44,479 nucleotides of DNA from Lentihominibacter faecis. GTDB lineage: Bacteria; Bacillota; Clostridia; Peptostreptococcales; Anaerovoracaceae. The DNA is taken from the NCBI RefSeq assembly GCF_014306095.1, contig NZ_JACRWC010000054.1, positions 1 to 44,479 of the forward strand. Direction: 5' to 3'. Below the pieces are notes generated by a model. It did no database searches, was not told the DNA's origin, and worked only from the letters and a program-made list of their open reading frames with translations. The position numbers were made by a program, and so were the translations under genes. Positions 7,718 to 16,783 of this stretch are shown here, piece by piece (the stretch's first letter is position 1; every line of letters begins with the position of its first letter).

Positions 7718-8563
7718 ATGGCATTCAAATTTGAAAAAGATAAGTTTTATATGCAGCCGGTATTCTTCGGACCGACAACAACTATGCAGAGCATGGAAGG
7801 AAAGCGTATGCTTCACCAGCCTTCTAATGTAGAGTGTCTGGGAGTATCGTTTGAAACGAATCAGGAACAGGTAGATGCACTGCTTCCGGAATGCTTTACA
7901 TCCAATGCTCCTGTGATCAGCGTACAGGCATGCGAATTCAATGATATCGGCTGGCTGGCCGGTCATTCCTATACTCTGATCAACATTTCCACACCCGTAC
8001 ATTTCAAGGGTGAACGTGATGATCTGGACGGCGATCTGGTTCTGGTCATGTTCGAAAATCATGCAGATCCTATCGTAGCTGGTCGTGATGGTATCGGGTA
8101 CAGCAAGATCTATGCAGATATGCCGAAATTTGGTCACTATGAAGGTAAGTGCACGGCAAGAGCTTACAGCTGGGATTTCAAATTTATGGATCTGCAGCTG
8201 GATCTTAACGGCGAAGCGGAAGATCCGAAACGGATGATGGATCTGGCTGCACAAAGCCAGGGCAAGATGAACTACAGATACATCCCGTCAGTAGATGACA
8301 TCACTGTTCCGGATGCAGAGTACCCTGTATTCAACCCGAAGAAATGGGAAAAACCTGCTGATTACAAGTGGGAAGTCAAGCCGCCGCAGGCTCAGTTCTG
8401 CAAAGGCACGGTCAAGTTCTATGAACCGCAGTGGGAAGACATGCCGACTTACTACAGAGTGGGCAAAGGCCTTGCCGATCTTGAGATCAAGAAATACCTC
8501 GGTGGACAGCACATATTCTATACGGAGCCTTGTGACTATATGCATTCCTTCAGACTGCGGTAG
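7718..8563 (+). CDS. Acetoacetate decarboxylase-family protein
   Basis: 281-residue member of the acetoacetate decarboxylase fold family. Start 7718 is chosen because AAAGGAGA lies 7 nt upstream (7703-7710); an in-frame ATG at 7652 overlaps the -10 and is unlikely. The segment IYADMPKFGHYEGK resembles the region around the Schiff-base lysine of ADC (Y-P-K in the solvent-forming clostridia), and EFNDIGWLAGHSY fits the earlier core. Substrate is uncertain, because many family members act on other oxo acids. It stands alone on its own promoter between two copies of a 75-bp repeat, so it may have been inserted or duplicated with that locus. Confidence 0.75.
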   Translation: MAFKFEKDKFYMQPVFFGPTTTMQSMEGKRMLHQPSNVECLGVSFETNQEQVDALLPECFTSNAPVISVQACEFNDIGWLAGHSYTLINISTPVHFKGERDDLDGDLVLVMFENHADPIVAGRDGIGYSKIYADMPKFGHYEGKCTARAYSWDFKFMDLQLDLNGEAEDPKRMMDLAAQSQGKMNYRYIPSVDDITVPDAEYPVFNPKKWEKPADYKWEVKPPQAQFCKGTVKFYEPQWEDMPTYYRVGKGLADLEIKKYLGGQHIFYTEPCDYMHSFRLR

Positions 8564-8822
8564 ACAAGGCTGTGTGAGCTGATCATTTAAAAAGATAAGA
8601 GGGGCTGTCGCATTAACGATTGATATGCTCCCTGTCAAGTAGACCGATGAAAAAACAAAATTTTCTATCTCCAGCCGTAGTTGTATGGTTGGAGATATTT
8701 TTATGTCGGAAGATCATCTTGATTTTTTGATCCAATGATATAGCTGGTGCGAGTCAGGATGAAAAAATGGAAATCTTTAGGCGGTTTTTCATCCTGAAAT
8801 CGCAATATCTCAAAATAAGGAT

Positions 8823-9002
8823 GAACGCCTTTGTAAGGAGCATGAATTAGAGGGCGTTTCATCGTTAATCTTGGATTTCGAAGCAGTTAGGATGAATGCT
8901 GACGGGCTCCATCTCAGCAGACTTTCCAAAGGGCACATGGAATCGTTGAATCGTATTGCAAAGGACCTGAAAAAGAATGACCGCCTTCCAGTGTGCAGCT
9001 GA
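8823..9002 (+). pseudogene. Transposase-like remnant (C-terminal scrap, ISL3-like)
   Basis: Sixty open codons ending at TGA 9000-9002 include GHMESLNRIAKDLKK, which resembles the 'xGxxExxNxxxKxxKR' stretch near the end of ISL3-type transposases. No start, no catalytic part and no matching upstream frame are present. The region 8590-8720 also looks IS-derived (a hairpin TATCTCCA/TGGAGATA near 8665-8700), but no ends could be fixed. The last 24 nt overlap the hairpin of the orphan small RNA. Low confidence. Confidence 0.3.
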
Positions 9003-9052
9003 AGACGGTCTCAAAAAGACTATTCGGCTAACCGTTTTACGGTTTCCTCTTG
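8967..9052 (-). ncRNA. Orphan second copy of the antisense RNA gene
   Basis: Same promoter and same first 30 nt or so as the RNA at 7452-7536. It then diverges but keeps the layout: U-rich stretch, then hairpin 8979-8988/9001-9010. That hairpin has an A-C mismatch in plus-strand RNA but a G-U pair in minus-strand RNA (GACCGUCUUC/GAAGGCGGUC). It is followed by AUUCUUUUUC, a good terminator tail in the minus direction. No hydrophobic peptide frame is opposite it. Could be an anti-addiction RNA, a decayed module, or a trans-acting RNA. Confidence 0.5.
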
Positions 9053-9096
9053 ATTTTATTATAGCATAAGTCGGTACAACGTCAAGACGTGTTCGA
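9022..9096. repeat. 75-bp direct repeat, copy 2
   Basis: One mismatch against 7506-7580. Distance between copies is 1516 bp; the enclosed segment holds the decarboxylase-family gene and transposase debris. Recombination between the copies would excise that gene. Confidence 0.9.
9058..9085 (-). promoter_or_regulatory. Antisense promoter, copy 2
   Basis: Minus-strand TTGACG, 16 nt, TATAAT, identical in boxes and spacing to copy 1. Confidence 0.7.
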
Positions 9097-9127
9097 GTTC
9101 AAATCCTGCCTGCTGTACAAATTCCTC

Positions 9128-9178
9128 TTGACACCGTGAGTGAAGGTGATATAATTGTGATATCAAAATGATATCACA
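9128..9178 (+). promoter_or_regulatory. Promoter with perfect dyad operator for the SPFH operon
   Basis: TTGACA (9128-9133), 16 nt, TATAAT (9150-9155). Directly after it is a perfect inverted repeat, TGTGATATCA (9156-9165) and TGATATCACA (9169-9178), centred at about the transcription start. A dimeric repressor bound there would block initiation. The ribbon-helix-helix protein encoded second in the operon is a candidate for autoregulation; that is inference. Confidence 0.75.
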
Positions 9179-9229
9179 TACATGTGACCGAAATCTCAAA
9201 GAGGAGATTTTAGATGGGAGGGTATGAGT

Positions 9230-10246
9230 ATGGATAATACGAATAACATCATTACGACCAACATTACAGAGAAGGAACTGCATCCGGTGTCCGGAATGCT
9301 GATGCTCATCATCAATATTGCAGGGATCCTGTTCAGTATGCTGTTGTGCGTCATCAGTCCGCTTATGTTTTATGGTGCAGCAGGAGGGCTGGGAGTTGTC
9401 ATCGGTGTGCTGCTTTTTGTTCTATTTTGTATCATGTTCGCCGGACTTAAGGTGGTCAATCCGAATGAAGCGCTGGTACTGACTTTGTTCGGTAAATATC
9501 ATGGCACTATCAAAAATGCCGGGTTCTTCTTTGTGAATCCGTTTTGCACTGCATTTAATCCGACGGCAGGTGCTTTGCAGGAAGAAACATCCCAGGATCT
9601 GGGCGAAGCTTTAAAAAAAGGCAAAACTGTGAAGGCTTCCTCTAAGACACGAGGCAGGAAGGTTTCCACGAAAACCATGACACTCAACAATGCACAGCAG
9701 AAAGTCAATGATGTGGATGGTAATCCGGTCATCATCGGTTCAGTGGTCATCTGGAAGGTGGCGGATCCGACCAAGGCTGTATTCAATGTGGAGAACTACT
9801 TCGAATATCTTTCGACTCAGTGTGATTCTATTATCAGAAATTCAGCGAGGATGTACCCGTACGATACGATGAGGGACGATGACAGTGAGATGACGCTGAG
9901 AGGATCCAGCCTGGAAATCGCAGAAAAGATGAAGTCTGAACTACAGGAGAAGACTTTTGACGCCGGCATAGAGATCCTCGAAGTGAGGATCACTCATCTG
10001 GCATATGCGGAGGAAATCGCAGCGGCAATGCTGAAGCGGCAGCAGGCGGCGGCGACGATCGCAGCGAGAGAACAGATCGTAGAGGGTGCAGTCGGAATGG
10101 TTCATATGGCGCTGGATCGTCTTGAGAAAGATGACTTGATCCTGCTGGACGATGAGCGTAAGGCTGCGATGGTATCGAATTTACTGGTAGTGCTTTGCGG
10201 AGATAAGGAAGCACAGCCTGTTGTTAACAGCGGAAGCTTGTATTAG
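9230..10246 (+). CDS. SPFH/band-7 domain membrane protein
   Basis: 338-residue protein of the stomatin/prohibitin/flotillin superfamily, which forms membrane-bound oligomers. Two hydrophobic segments lie in the first 75 residues (MLMLIINIAGILFSMLL and GVVIGVLLFVLFCIMF). The SPFH domain follows from VNPNEALVLTLFGKYHGTI to about residue 280, with an Ala/Gln-rich helix (AAAMLKRQQAAATIAAREQ) typical of the family. Start 9230 has GGGAGG 8 nt upstream; an ATG at 9224 is too close to it. It shares a promoter and a dyad operator with the downstream small protein. The exact role is unknown; membrane-domain organisation or protease scaffolding is usual in the family. Confidence 0.85.
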   Translation: MDNTNNIITTNITEKELHPVSGMLMLIINIAGILFSMLLCVISPLMFYGAAGGLGVVIGVLLFVLFCIMFAGLKVVNPNEALVLTLFGKYHGTIKNAGFFFVNPFCTAFNPTAGALQEETSQDLGEALKKGKTVKASSKTRGRKVSTKTMTLNNAQQKVNDVDGNPVIIGSVVIWKVADPTKAVFNVENYFEYLSTQCDSIIRNSARMYPYDTMRDDDSEMTLRGSSLEIAEKMKSELQEKTFDAGIEILEVRITHLAYAEEIAAAMLKRQQAAATIAAREQIVEGAVGMVHMALDRLEKDDLILLDDERKAAMVSNLLVVLCGDKEAQPVVNSGSLY

Positions 10247-10281
10247 AGCAATAACGAAACACTGGTCAAAGGGGTGTCGTC

Positions 10282-10557
10282 GTGGCAGAAGATTACAGTA
10301 AGAAAGAAGAACAACTGCAGCAGCGGCTGGAAAAACTCAAGGCTCTGGAGCGTGAACTGAAAGAAAAAGAAAAGGCGGTCAGGGCGAAAGAAAAAAGCCT
10401 GAAAGAAAAGGATAAGGCCAAGAAACAGATGGTGCTCCGCCTTTCCCCGACTCTTTGGAATGAGATCGCAGCCTGGGCAGAGGAGGACTTCCGCTCCATC
10501 AACGGGCAGGTGGAATACCTGCTAAGCGAATGTGTAAGGAAGCGTAAAGGCGGATGA
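10282..10557 (+). CDS. Small coiled-coil protein with Arc/ribbon-helix-helix domain
   Basis: 91 residues: residues 1-48 are a highly charged heptad-like coiled coil (KEEQLQQRLEKLKALEREL, KEKEKAVRAKEKSLKEKDK). Residues about 50-85 look like an Arc-type ribbon-helix-helix (QMVLRLSPTLWNEIAAWA, then INGQVEYLLSECVRK). GTG start with AAAGGGGTG (10268-10276) upstream. Co-transcribed 35 nt behind the SPFH gene. It may bind DNA (the dyad at 9156-9178 is an obvious candidate) or tether to the SPFH protein through the coiled coil. Such SPFH plus Arc-like pairs recur in Firmicutes, to my knowledge without a defined function. Confidence 0.7.
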   Translation: MAEDYSKKEEQLQQRLEKLKALERELKEKEKAVRAKEKSLKEKDKAKKQMVLRLSPTLWNEIAAWAEEDFRSINGQVEYLLSECVRKRKGG

Positions 10558-10600
10558 TGTCCGGCTCGTGGATAAATGGATGAGTCGATCGGCAAGGCGG

Positions 10601-10636
10601 TTCAAAGCCCGGTAGCAGTTCAAGGCCCGGTAGCGG
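10601..10636. repeat. 18-bp tandem repeat
   Basis: TTCAAAGCCCGGTAGCAG followed directly by TTCAAGGCCCGGTAGCGG (two mismatches), in the 3' region of the SPFH operon before its terminator. Confidence 0.8.
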
Positions 10637-10676
10637 AACCGCCCGGCAGACTGGCCTATATAATATTATAGAATCG

Positions 10677-10730
10677 AGGAACCCCAGAAGATGCATATCA
10701 TATCGTGCATCTTCCGGGGTTCCTTTACTT
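10677..10730 (+). terminator. Long hairpin terminator between the convergent SPFH operon and ilvD
   Basis: Arms of 19 nt with one mismatch (AGGAACCCC.GAAGATGCA against TGCATCTTC.GGGGTTCCT), then TTTACTT. The U tract favours rightward termination; the stem may also stop leftward ilvD transcripts. The rest of 10558-10874 holds only a short tandem repeat and no gene. Confidence 0.75.
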
Positions 10731-10874
10731 ATCGTTTGTTCATTTTTATACACTTATAATCGCCGCGCTGGTCGGTCGTCGCCAGCCTTTGGTGCCGCCA
10801 GCAAGAAGCATCAGCAAGCGCTGTCAGCCGGCCGCATGCCGAAATCCTTGTACCGAAGGCTTTGCAGCGATCCT

Positions 10875-12533
10875 TTATTCCATGACCGCGCCTTTGCAGG
10901 ATGCGGAAACGTTGCGCTGGTATCTTGCCAGCCAGCCGCTGGTTGCCTTGGATGGCGGAGCCACGTGATCCTTGCGACGTGCATCGAACTCCTCGTCAGA
11001 AACCTGAGCGTTGATCTTGGAGTTCGGGATGTCGATTTCGATGATGTCGCCTTCCTGCAGCAGTCCGATGTTGCCGCCGGCAGCAGCTTCCGGACAAACG
11101 TGTCCGATGGAGGCCCCGCGACTTGCACCGCTGAATCTGCCGTCAGTGATCAGAGCGACCGTTTTGTCCAGCTTCATGCCGGCGAGAGCGCTGGTCGGGT
11201 TGAGCATTTCACGCATTCCCGGACCGCCCTTAGGACCTTCATAGCGGATGACAACAACGTCGCCGTCCACGATTTTACCGGTGTAGATGGCTTCGATGGC
11301 GTCTTCTTCGCTGTCAAATACTCTGGCCGGACCGGTGTGGGAAAGCATTTCCGGAGCGACTGCACTTCTCTTTACTACGCAGCCGTCCTGTGCGATGTTG
11401 CCCCACATAACGGCAATACCGCCGGTTTCGCTGTATGGTTTGTCGATCGGACGAATGATATCGTAGTCTTTTACGTGTGCTCCTGCAAAGTTTTCGCCTA
11501 CGGTTTTTCCGGTTGCTGTGATGAGACTCTTGTCGATGAGTCCCTTTTTGTCCAGTTCGCTGAATACTGCCATCAGACCGCCTGCGCGGTTCAGATCGTG
11601 CATGTGAGTGCTGCCGGCAGGAGCCAGGTGGCAGAGGTTTGGAACTTTGGCGCTGAATTCGTTGAAGATGTTCAGGTCAAGATGTACGCCTGCTTCGTTG
11701 GCGATGGCCAGCAGATGGAGTACACTGTTGGAGGAACAGCCCAGAGCCATATCGCAGGCCAGAGCGTTGCGCAGGGACTTTTCGTTGATGATATCCCGTG
11801 CCTTGATGTCCTTTTCCACCAGGTTCATGATAGCCATTCCGGCGTGTTTTGCCAGACGGATCCGCCCGCTGTCCACTGCCGGGATCGTGCCGTTTCCGGG
11901 AAGTGCGATGCCGACCGCTTCAGAGAGGCAGTTCATGCTGTTTGCCGTATACATACCGGAGCATGATCCGCAGCCAGGGCATACATTCTGTTCGAATTCC
12001 AGAAGATCATCATCATCGATGATATCGGCTTTTCTTGCGCCGACTGCTTCAAACATCTTAGAAAGGCTGGTTTCTTCGCCTTTTACAAGCCCGGACATCA
12101 TCGGACCTCCGGAGCAGACAACGGCAGGGATATTCATGCGAACAGCTGCCATGATCATGCCGGGTACGATCTTATCACAGTTTGGAACCAGTACGAGCCC
12201 ATCGAATGCGTGAGCCATGGTCATGGTTTCCACGCTGTCTGCGATCAGCTCTCTGCTTGGCAGACTGTATTTCATGCCTACATGTCCCATGGCTATCCCA
12301 TCGCAGACGCCAATGGATGGCACCTCGATCGGTGTGCCGCCTGCCATGCGGACGCCGGCCTTTACGGCCTCAGCTACCTTGTCCAGGTGCATATGACCTG
12401 GAACGATTTCGCTTTTGGCGGAAACGACACCGATCAGTGGACGTTCCAGTTCTTCTTTCGTATATCCCATTGCATAGAACAAACTCCGCATAGGAGCGCG
12501 TTCTATGCCCTTGGTTACTTTATCACTTCTCAT
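10875..12533 (-). CDS. ilvD: Dihydroxy-acid dehydratase
   Basis: Fe-S enzyme that dehydrates 2,3-dihydroxy-isovalerate and -methylvalerate to the 2-oxo acids of valine and isoleucine synthesis. Cluster ligands are visible in [11 protein letters not shown] and [18 protein letters not shown], and the C-terminal [21 protein letters not shown] is the family signature. The second ATG (12533, [14 protein letters not shown]) is preferred: it matches the family start and gives better spacing from AAAGG than 12539. About 552 residues, normal length. Last gene of ilvB-ilvN-ilvC-ilvD, separated from ilvC by 314 nt that contain a strong terminator. Confidence 0.95.
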   Translation of the reverse strand: MRSDKVTKGIERAPMRSLFYAMGYTKEELERPLIGVVSAKSEIVPGHMHLDKVAEAVKAGVRMAGGTPIEVPSIGVCDGIAMGHVGMKYSLPSRELIADSVETMTMAHAFDGLVLVPNCDKIVPGMIMAAVRMNIPAVVCSGGPMMSGLVKGEETSLSKMFEAVGARKADIIDDDDLLEFEQNVCPGCGSCSGMYTANSMNCLSEAVGIALPGNGTIPAVDSGRIRLAKHAGMAIMNLVEKDIKARDIINEKSLRNALACDMALGCSSNSVLHLLAIANEAGVHLDLNIFNEFSAKVPNLCHLAPAGSTHMHDLNRAGGLMAVFSELDKKGLIDKSLITATGKTVGENFAGAHVKDYDIIRPIDKPYSETGGIAVMWGNIAQDGCVVKRSAVAPEMLSHTGPARVFDSEEDAIEAIYTGKIVDGDVVVIRYEGPKGGPGMREMLNPTSALAGMKLDKTVALITDGRFSGASRGASIGHVCPEAAAGGNIGLLQEGDIIEIDIPNSKINAQVSDEEFDARRKDHVAPPSKATSGWLARYQRNVSASCKGAVME

Positions 12534-12631
12534 TTCCATTTTCCTTTCCGTTCCGGGGTCTGGTTCGAGTTCTGCAAAACTGCGTGCGCTGCCTGTGGTC
12601 CTGACCGGTTCCGGGACGTTTGCGTTTATTT

Positions 12632-12661
12632 ATAAAAAAGCGGCGGCGGAAACGCCGCCGC
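12632..12661 (-). terminator. GC-rich terminator between ilvC and ilvD
   Basis: Nine-bp stem GCGGCGGCG-GAAA-CGCCGCCGC with a T tract on the minus strand (A-run 12634-12639 on plus). It lies about 190 nt after ilvC and about 100 nt before ilvD, so ilvD needs read-through or its own promoter. A second hairpin at 12708-12745 (GAAGT...TTTCAAAGA / TCTTTGAAA...ACTTC) precedes it in the transcript. No T-box sequence was found, and nothing else in the 314-nt gap is interpretable. Confidence 0.8.
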
Positions 12662-12847
12662 CACTTTCCTTCATTTTAAATGTTAGAATAAGCTGTTTGC
12701 GTGTTGCGAAGTTTTTTCAAAGAATCGCTCTTTGAAAGCGACTTCCGCAGGTGATTCCGTAGAATGCGTCAGCAGGAAGCACCGAGGACCTGTCGCTGGA
12801 AAAGAGCAATTCTTTGCTATAATCTTTGCGGCAATCAGGCAAACTGC

Positions 12848-13897
<1,050 letters not shown>

Positions 13898-13970
13898 CTA
13901 TATTACGAAGAACCTTCGTCCTTCTGCAAAGGAATCTCCGATTCCCCTGTATACATATTAAAGTTTACGG

Positions 13971-14483
13971 CTAGTCGTCCACTTCGTCCCAGCCGGGGCC
14001 TCTGCCGATGCCTGTGATACCTGTCCGGCAAACCTCGGCGATGTCATAACAGCTCATCATATCCATGAAGCCGTCGATCTTGTCGGAATGTCCTGTCAGC
14101 TCGATGATAAGGCTTTCTTTTGAAAGGTCGACGATGTTTCCACGGTAGATCTCTACGATCTCCTTGATCGCAGAACGTTCTGTCTTGTCAGCGTGGACTT
14201 TCAGCAGCAGCAGCTCTCTGTAGATGCTGTGCGCGGAATCCAGCGTGAAGATCTTGCGGACTACTTCCAGCTTGGCTGTCTGAGAAATGATCTGGTGGAG
14301 TGCCTGTTCCGTTCCCGTGAATACTACGGTGATCCTGGAAAGTTTCGGATCATTGGTCGTCGATACCGTCAGGGAGTCGATATTGAAACCTCGTCTTCCA
14401 AAGAGGCTGATGACTCTCGTCAGAACGTTGGCCTGGTTATCTACCAGAATGCTGATAACTTCTTTTTTTATCTGGTTGTCCAT
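13971..14483 (-). CDS. ilvN: Acetolactate synthase, small regulatory subunit
   Basis: 170-residue regulatory subunit of acetohydroxyacid synthase, which confers valine feedback control. The N-terminal ACT domain is clear (VISILVDNQANVLTRVISLFGRRGFNIDSLTVS), and the C-terminal ALS_ss_C domain follows (LLLKVHADKTERSAIKEI...). Starts 12 nt after the ilvB stop with AGGAGG 8 nt before ATG, so it is co-translated with the catalytic subunit. Confidence 0.94.
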   Translation of the reverse strand: MDNQIKKEVISILVDNQANVLTRVISLFGRRGFNIDSLTVSTTNDPKLSRITVVFTGTEQALHQIISQTAKLEVVRKIFTLDSAHSIYRELLLLKVHADKTERSAIKEIVEIYRGNIVDLSKESLIIELTGHSDKIDGFMDMMSCYDIAEVCRTGITGIGRGPGWDEVDD

Positions 14484-14495
14484 TGATCCTGCCTC

Positions 14496-16157
14496 CTATC
14501 CTATGATCATGTCTTCGATGGTTCCGCCACCCGGGATCATCGGAAGAACTCGTTCTTCTCGTGAAATAGCACAGTCGATCCAGACCGGACCTTTTTCCTG
14601 CAGTGCCTTTTTAAACACTTCTTCGAACTCGGCAGGGTTGGAAGCGGAGAAACCTTTTGCTCCGAATGCTTCTGCCAGCTTCGGGAAGTTGGTTTTACGC
14701 TCCGGCGTTGTAGCGGCATAACGTTTGCCGTAGAAGGAAGTCTGCCACTGATATACCATGCCCAGTACGCGGTTATTCATAATAACGGTGATGATCGGAA
14801 GATCCTGACTTACTGCCGTGCAGGCTTCGTTCAGGTTCATGTGGAAGGAGCCGTCTCCTGTGAAATGGATGACTCTCTTTTCCGGACATCCGATCTGTGC
14901 GCCGATGGCGGCGCCGTAACCGAATCCCATGGTTCCCAGACCGCCGCTTGTAATGAAGTCTTCTGTCTTCTCGTGCTTGAGGTACTGAGCGGCCCACATC
15001 TGATGCTGGCCGACGTCGGTTACATAAATCGTTTCTTTATCTGTCATATCGCAGATGCTCTGAATGATTTCACTTGGGTGAAGTTCTGCATCCTGACTCT
15101 TAACATCACCTGTTTTCTTCTTCCATTCTGTGGACTGAGAAACCCAGTCTGCATGATCGTTTTTCTTGATCAGTGGAAGAAGTGCTGTTAAGAATTCCTT
15201 GATATCTGCACTGATGCCCACATCTACGAGGACGTTCTTGTTGATTTCGCTTGTATCGATATCCACCTGGATCTTGTGAGCTTTCTTGCCGAATTTTTCG
15301 GGGTTCAGTGCAACTCTGTCGCTGAATCTCGCTCCCAGCGCGATGATCAGATCGGCACGATCGACTGCTCTGTTGGCAGCGATGCTTCCATGCATACCGA
15401 TCAGTCCCAGGTTTCTCTTGTTATCATATCCCAGGATCCCGGCAGCCATCAGTGTATATGTGGCCGGGATGTCCGCAGTTTCCAGCAGCTGTCTCAGCTC
15501 GGGACCTGCCTTGGATGCTGCGACTCCGCCGCCGAAGTAGACGATCGGACGTTCTGCCGCATTGATCATAGCTGCCACTTCCTGTACGGATTCCTTGTTG
15601 AATACCGGTGGTGGATTGAGCGGCATCGGCTTGGCCGGTTTATAGTCGATCTTAGCTGCTGTAACATCTTTCGTGATATCGATAAGAACCGGACCCTTAC
15701 GACCGCTGTTGGCAATCCGGAATGCGTTTCTCATGGCATCGGCCAGATCTTCGATCTTGTTTACGAAGAATGTATGCTTGGTGATCGGCATCGTAACGCC
15801 GGTGATGCAGATTTCCTGGAATGCATCACGACCGATCAGACTGTCCGGTACGTTAGCTGTAATGGCGATCATAGGAATACTGTCCATAAACGCTGTGGCG
15901 ATTCCCGTTACAAGGTTTGTTGCTCCGGGGCCGCTGGTAGCAAAGACGACGCCGGTTTTCCCCGTTGCTCTGGAATATCCGTCAGCAGCGTGGGCAGCAC
16001 CCTGTTCGTGAGCCGTCAGTATGTGCCGGATCTTATCGCGGTATTCATACAGCGTGTCGTATAAGTTGAGGGCTGTTCCGCCCGGATAGCCGAACACTGT
16101 ATCAACACCATGCTCCAGTAAGATCTCAGCAACCAGTTGTGATCCTGTCAGTTTCAT
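14496..16157 (-). CDS. ilvB: Acetolactate synthase, large catalytic subunit
   Basis: 553-residue ThDP-dependent enzyme condensing two pyruvates, or pyruvate and 2-oxobutyrate. N-terminal catalytic Glu segment GVDTVFGYPGG...LTAHEQGAAHAADGYSRATG, central FAD-fold domain, and the C-terminal ThDP motif GDGSFHMNLNEACTAVSQDLPI followed by the NN of VIMNN. It is shorter than E. coli IlvB by trimming at the C-terminus, as is normal in Firmicutes. First gene of the leftward ilv operon, with its own promoter at 16227-16254 and AAGGAGG 10 nt before ATG. Confidence 0.96.
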   Translation of the reverse strand: MKLTGSQLVAEILLEHGVDTVFGYPGGTALNLYDTLYEYRDKIRHILTAHEQGAAHAADGYSRATGKTGVVFATSGPGATNLVTGIATAFMDSIPMIAITANVPDSLIGRDAFQEICITGVTMPITKHTFFVNKIEDLADAMRNAFRIANSGRKGPVLIDITKDVTAAKIDYKPAKPMPLNPPPVFNKESVQEVAAMINAAERPIVYFGGGVAASKAGPELRQLLETADIPATYTLMAAGILGYDNKRNLGLIGMHGSIAANRAVDRADLIIALGARFSDRVALNPEKFGKKAHKIQVDIDTSEINKNVLVDVGISADIKEFLTALLPLIKKNDHADWVSQSTEWKKKTGDVKSQDAELHPSEIIQSICDMTDKETIYVTDVGQHQMWAAQYLKHEKTEDFITSGGLGTMGFGYGAAIGAQIGCPEKRVIHFTGDGSFHMNLNEACTAVSQDLPIITVIMNNRVLGMVYQWQTSFYGKRYAATTPERKTNFPKLAEAFGAKGFSASNPAEFEEVFKKALQEKGPVWIDCAISREERVLPMIPGGGTIEDMIIG

Positions 16158-16226
16158 TTCCTATTTGCCTCCTTGAATCTTATGCTTAAGTGGTTTGTTT
16201 TTTCTTGTTTTTTCTTTGCACCACCT

Positions 16227-16254
16227 ATTATATACACATTAAAAAGAAATGCAA
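16227..16254 (-). promoter_or_regulatory. Promoter of the ilvBNCD operon
   Basis: Minus strand: TTGCAT (16249-16254), 16 nt, TATAAT (16227-16232). The 60-nt leader has no clear leader peptide or T-box. A small CCTC/GAGG hairpin (about 16255-16267) lies just upstream of the -35. Confidence 0.65.
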
Positions 16255-16504
16255 CCTCTTTTTTGAGGAAATTGTGGCAAAAACCAAAAAAAATCAAAAA
16301 CAATAGTTTCGACTTACAAAATTGCACGAAAAAGAGTACAAGATGGGCTCCTAAACGGATCTTTTGCGGTTTTATGTAAACCTGATGGCGCGGGCGGTGT
16401 TTTTTCTGTGGCTTTCTGCAAAGGCTCCTGTTCGGCTTTTGCAAAAAGTATAATATGGATACTTGAAAAGGAGCGGATACCTGTGGTAAAATAATACCCG
16501 TTAA

Positions 16505-16579
16505 GTCCTCATAGTTAAATGGATATAATAAGCCCCTCCGAAGGGCTCGTTGCAGGTTCGATCCCTGCTGGGGACGCCA
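16505..16579 (+). tRNA. tRNA-Arg (anticodon CCG)
   Basis: 75-nt cloverleaf: acceptor GTCCTCA/TGGGGAC, anticodon stem AGCCC/GGGCT with loop CTCCGAA (anticodon CCG, reads CGG), T arm TGCAG-GTTCGAT-CCTGC, and an encoded CCA at 16577-16579. Its body is nearly the same as the next tRNA, which suggests duplication. Confidence 0.93.
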
Positions 16580-16594
16580 CGAGATCCAGAAGAG

Positions 16595-16631
16595 CCGGAA
16601 ACCCTGCCAGAGGATTTCCGGTTTTGCTTTT
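16595..16631 (+). terminator. Terminator after the first tRNA-Arg
   Basis: CCGGAAA (16595-16601) pairs with TTTCCGG (16615-16621), followed by TTTTGCTTTTG. Confidence 0.7.
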
Positions 16632-16659
16632 GGGAAGACGGCGAGAAAAAACAGAATAA

Positions 16660-16734
16660 GCCTCTATAGTTAAATGGATATAACAAACCCCTCCTAAGGG
16701 TTAGTTGCAGGTTCGATTCCTGCTAGGGGTGCCA
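16660..16734 (+). tRNA. tRNA-Arg (anticodon CCT)
   Basis: 75 nt: acceptor GCCTCTA/TAGGGGT (first pair G-U), anticodon stem AACCC/GGGTT with loop CTCCTAA (anticodon CCT, reads AGG), T arm TGCAG-GTTCGAT-CCTGC, encoded CCA at 16732-16734. Paralogue of the CCG tRNA 80 nt upstream. Confidence 0.93.
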
Positions 16735-16743
16735 GAAGCAATG

Positions 16744-16783
16744 AAAAAAGAACCACGTCTGAGAGAAGATGTGGTTCTTTTTT
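16744..16783 (+). terminator. Terminator after the second tRNA-Arg
   Basis: AAAAAAGAACCAC (16744-16756) and GTGGTTCTTTTTT (16771-16783) pair perfectly over 13 bp with a 14-nt loop; it would work in both directions. Confidence 0.85.

Noticed and set aside
10836..11966. Long plus-strand frames opposite ilvD, ilvC and ilvB
   Set aside because: They are antisense shadows of highly conserved genes, with no ribosome binding sites and Cys/His/Ser-rich translations.
12540..12847. T-box leader for ilvD
   Set aside because: No AGGGTGGNACCGCG-type sequence and no specifier stem could be found on the minus strand; only a plain terminator and one hairpin.
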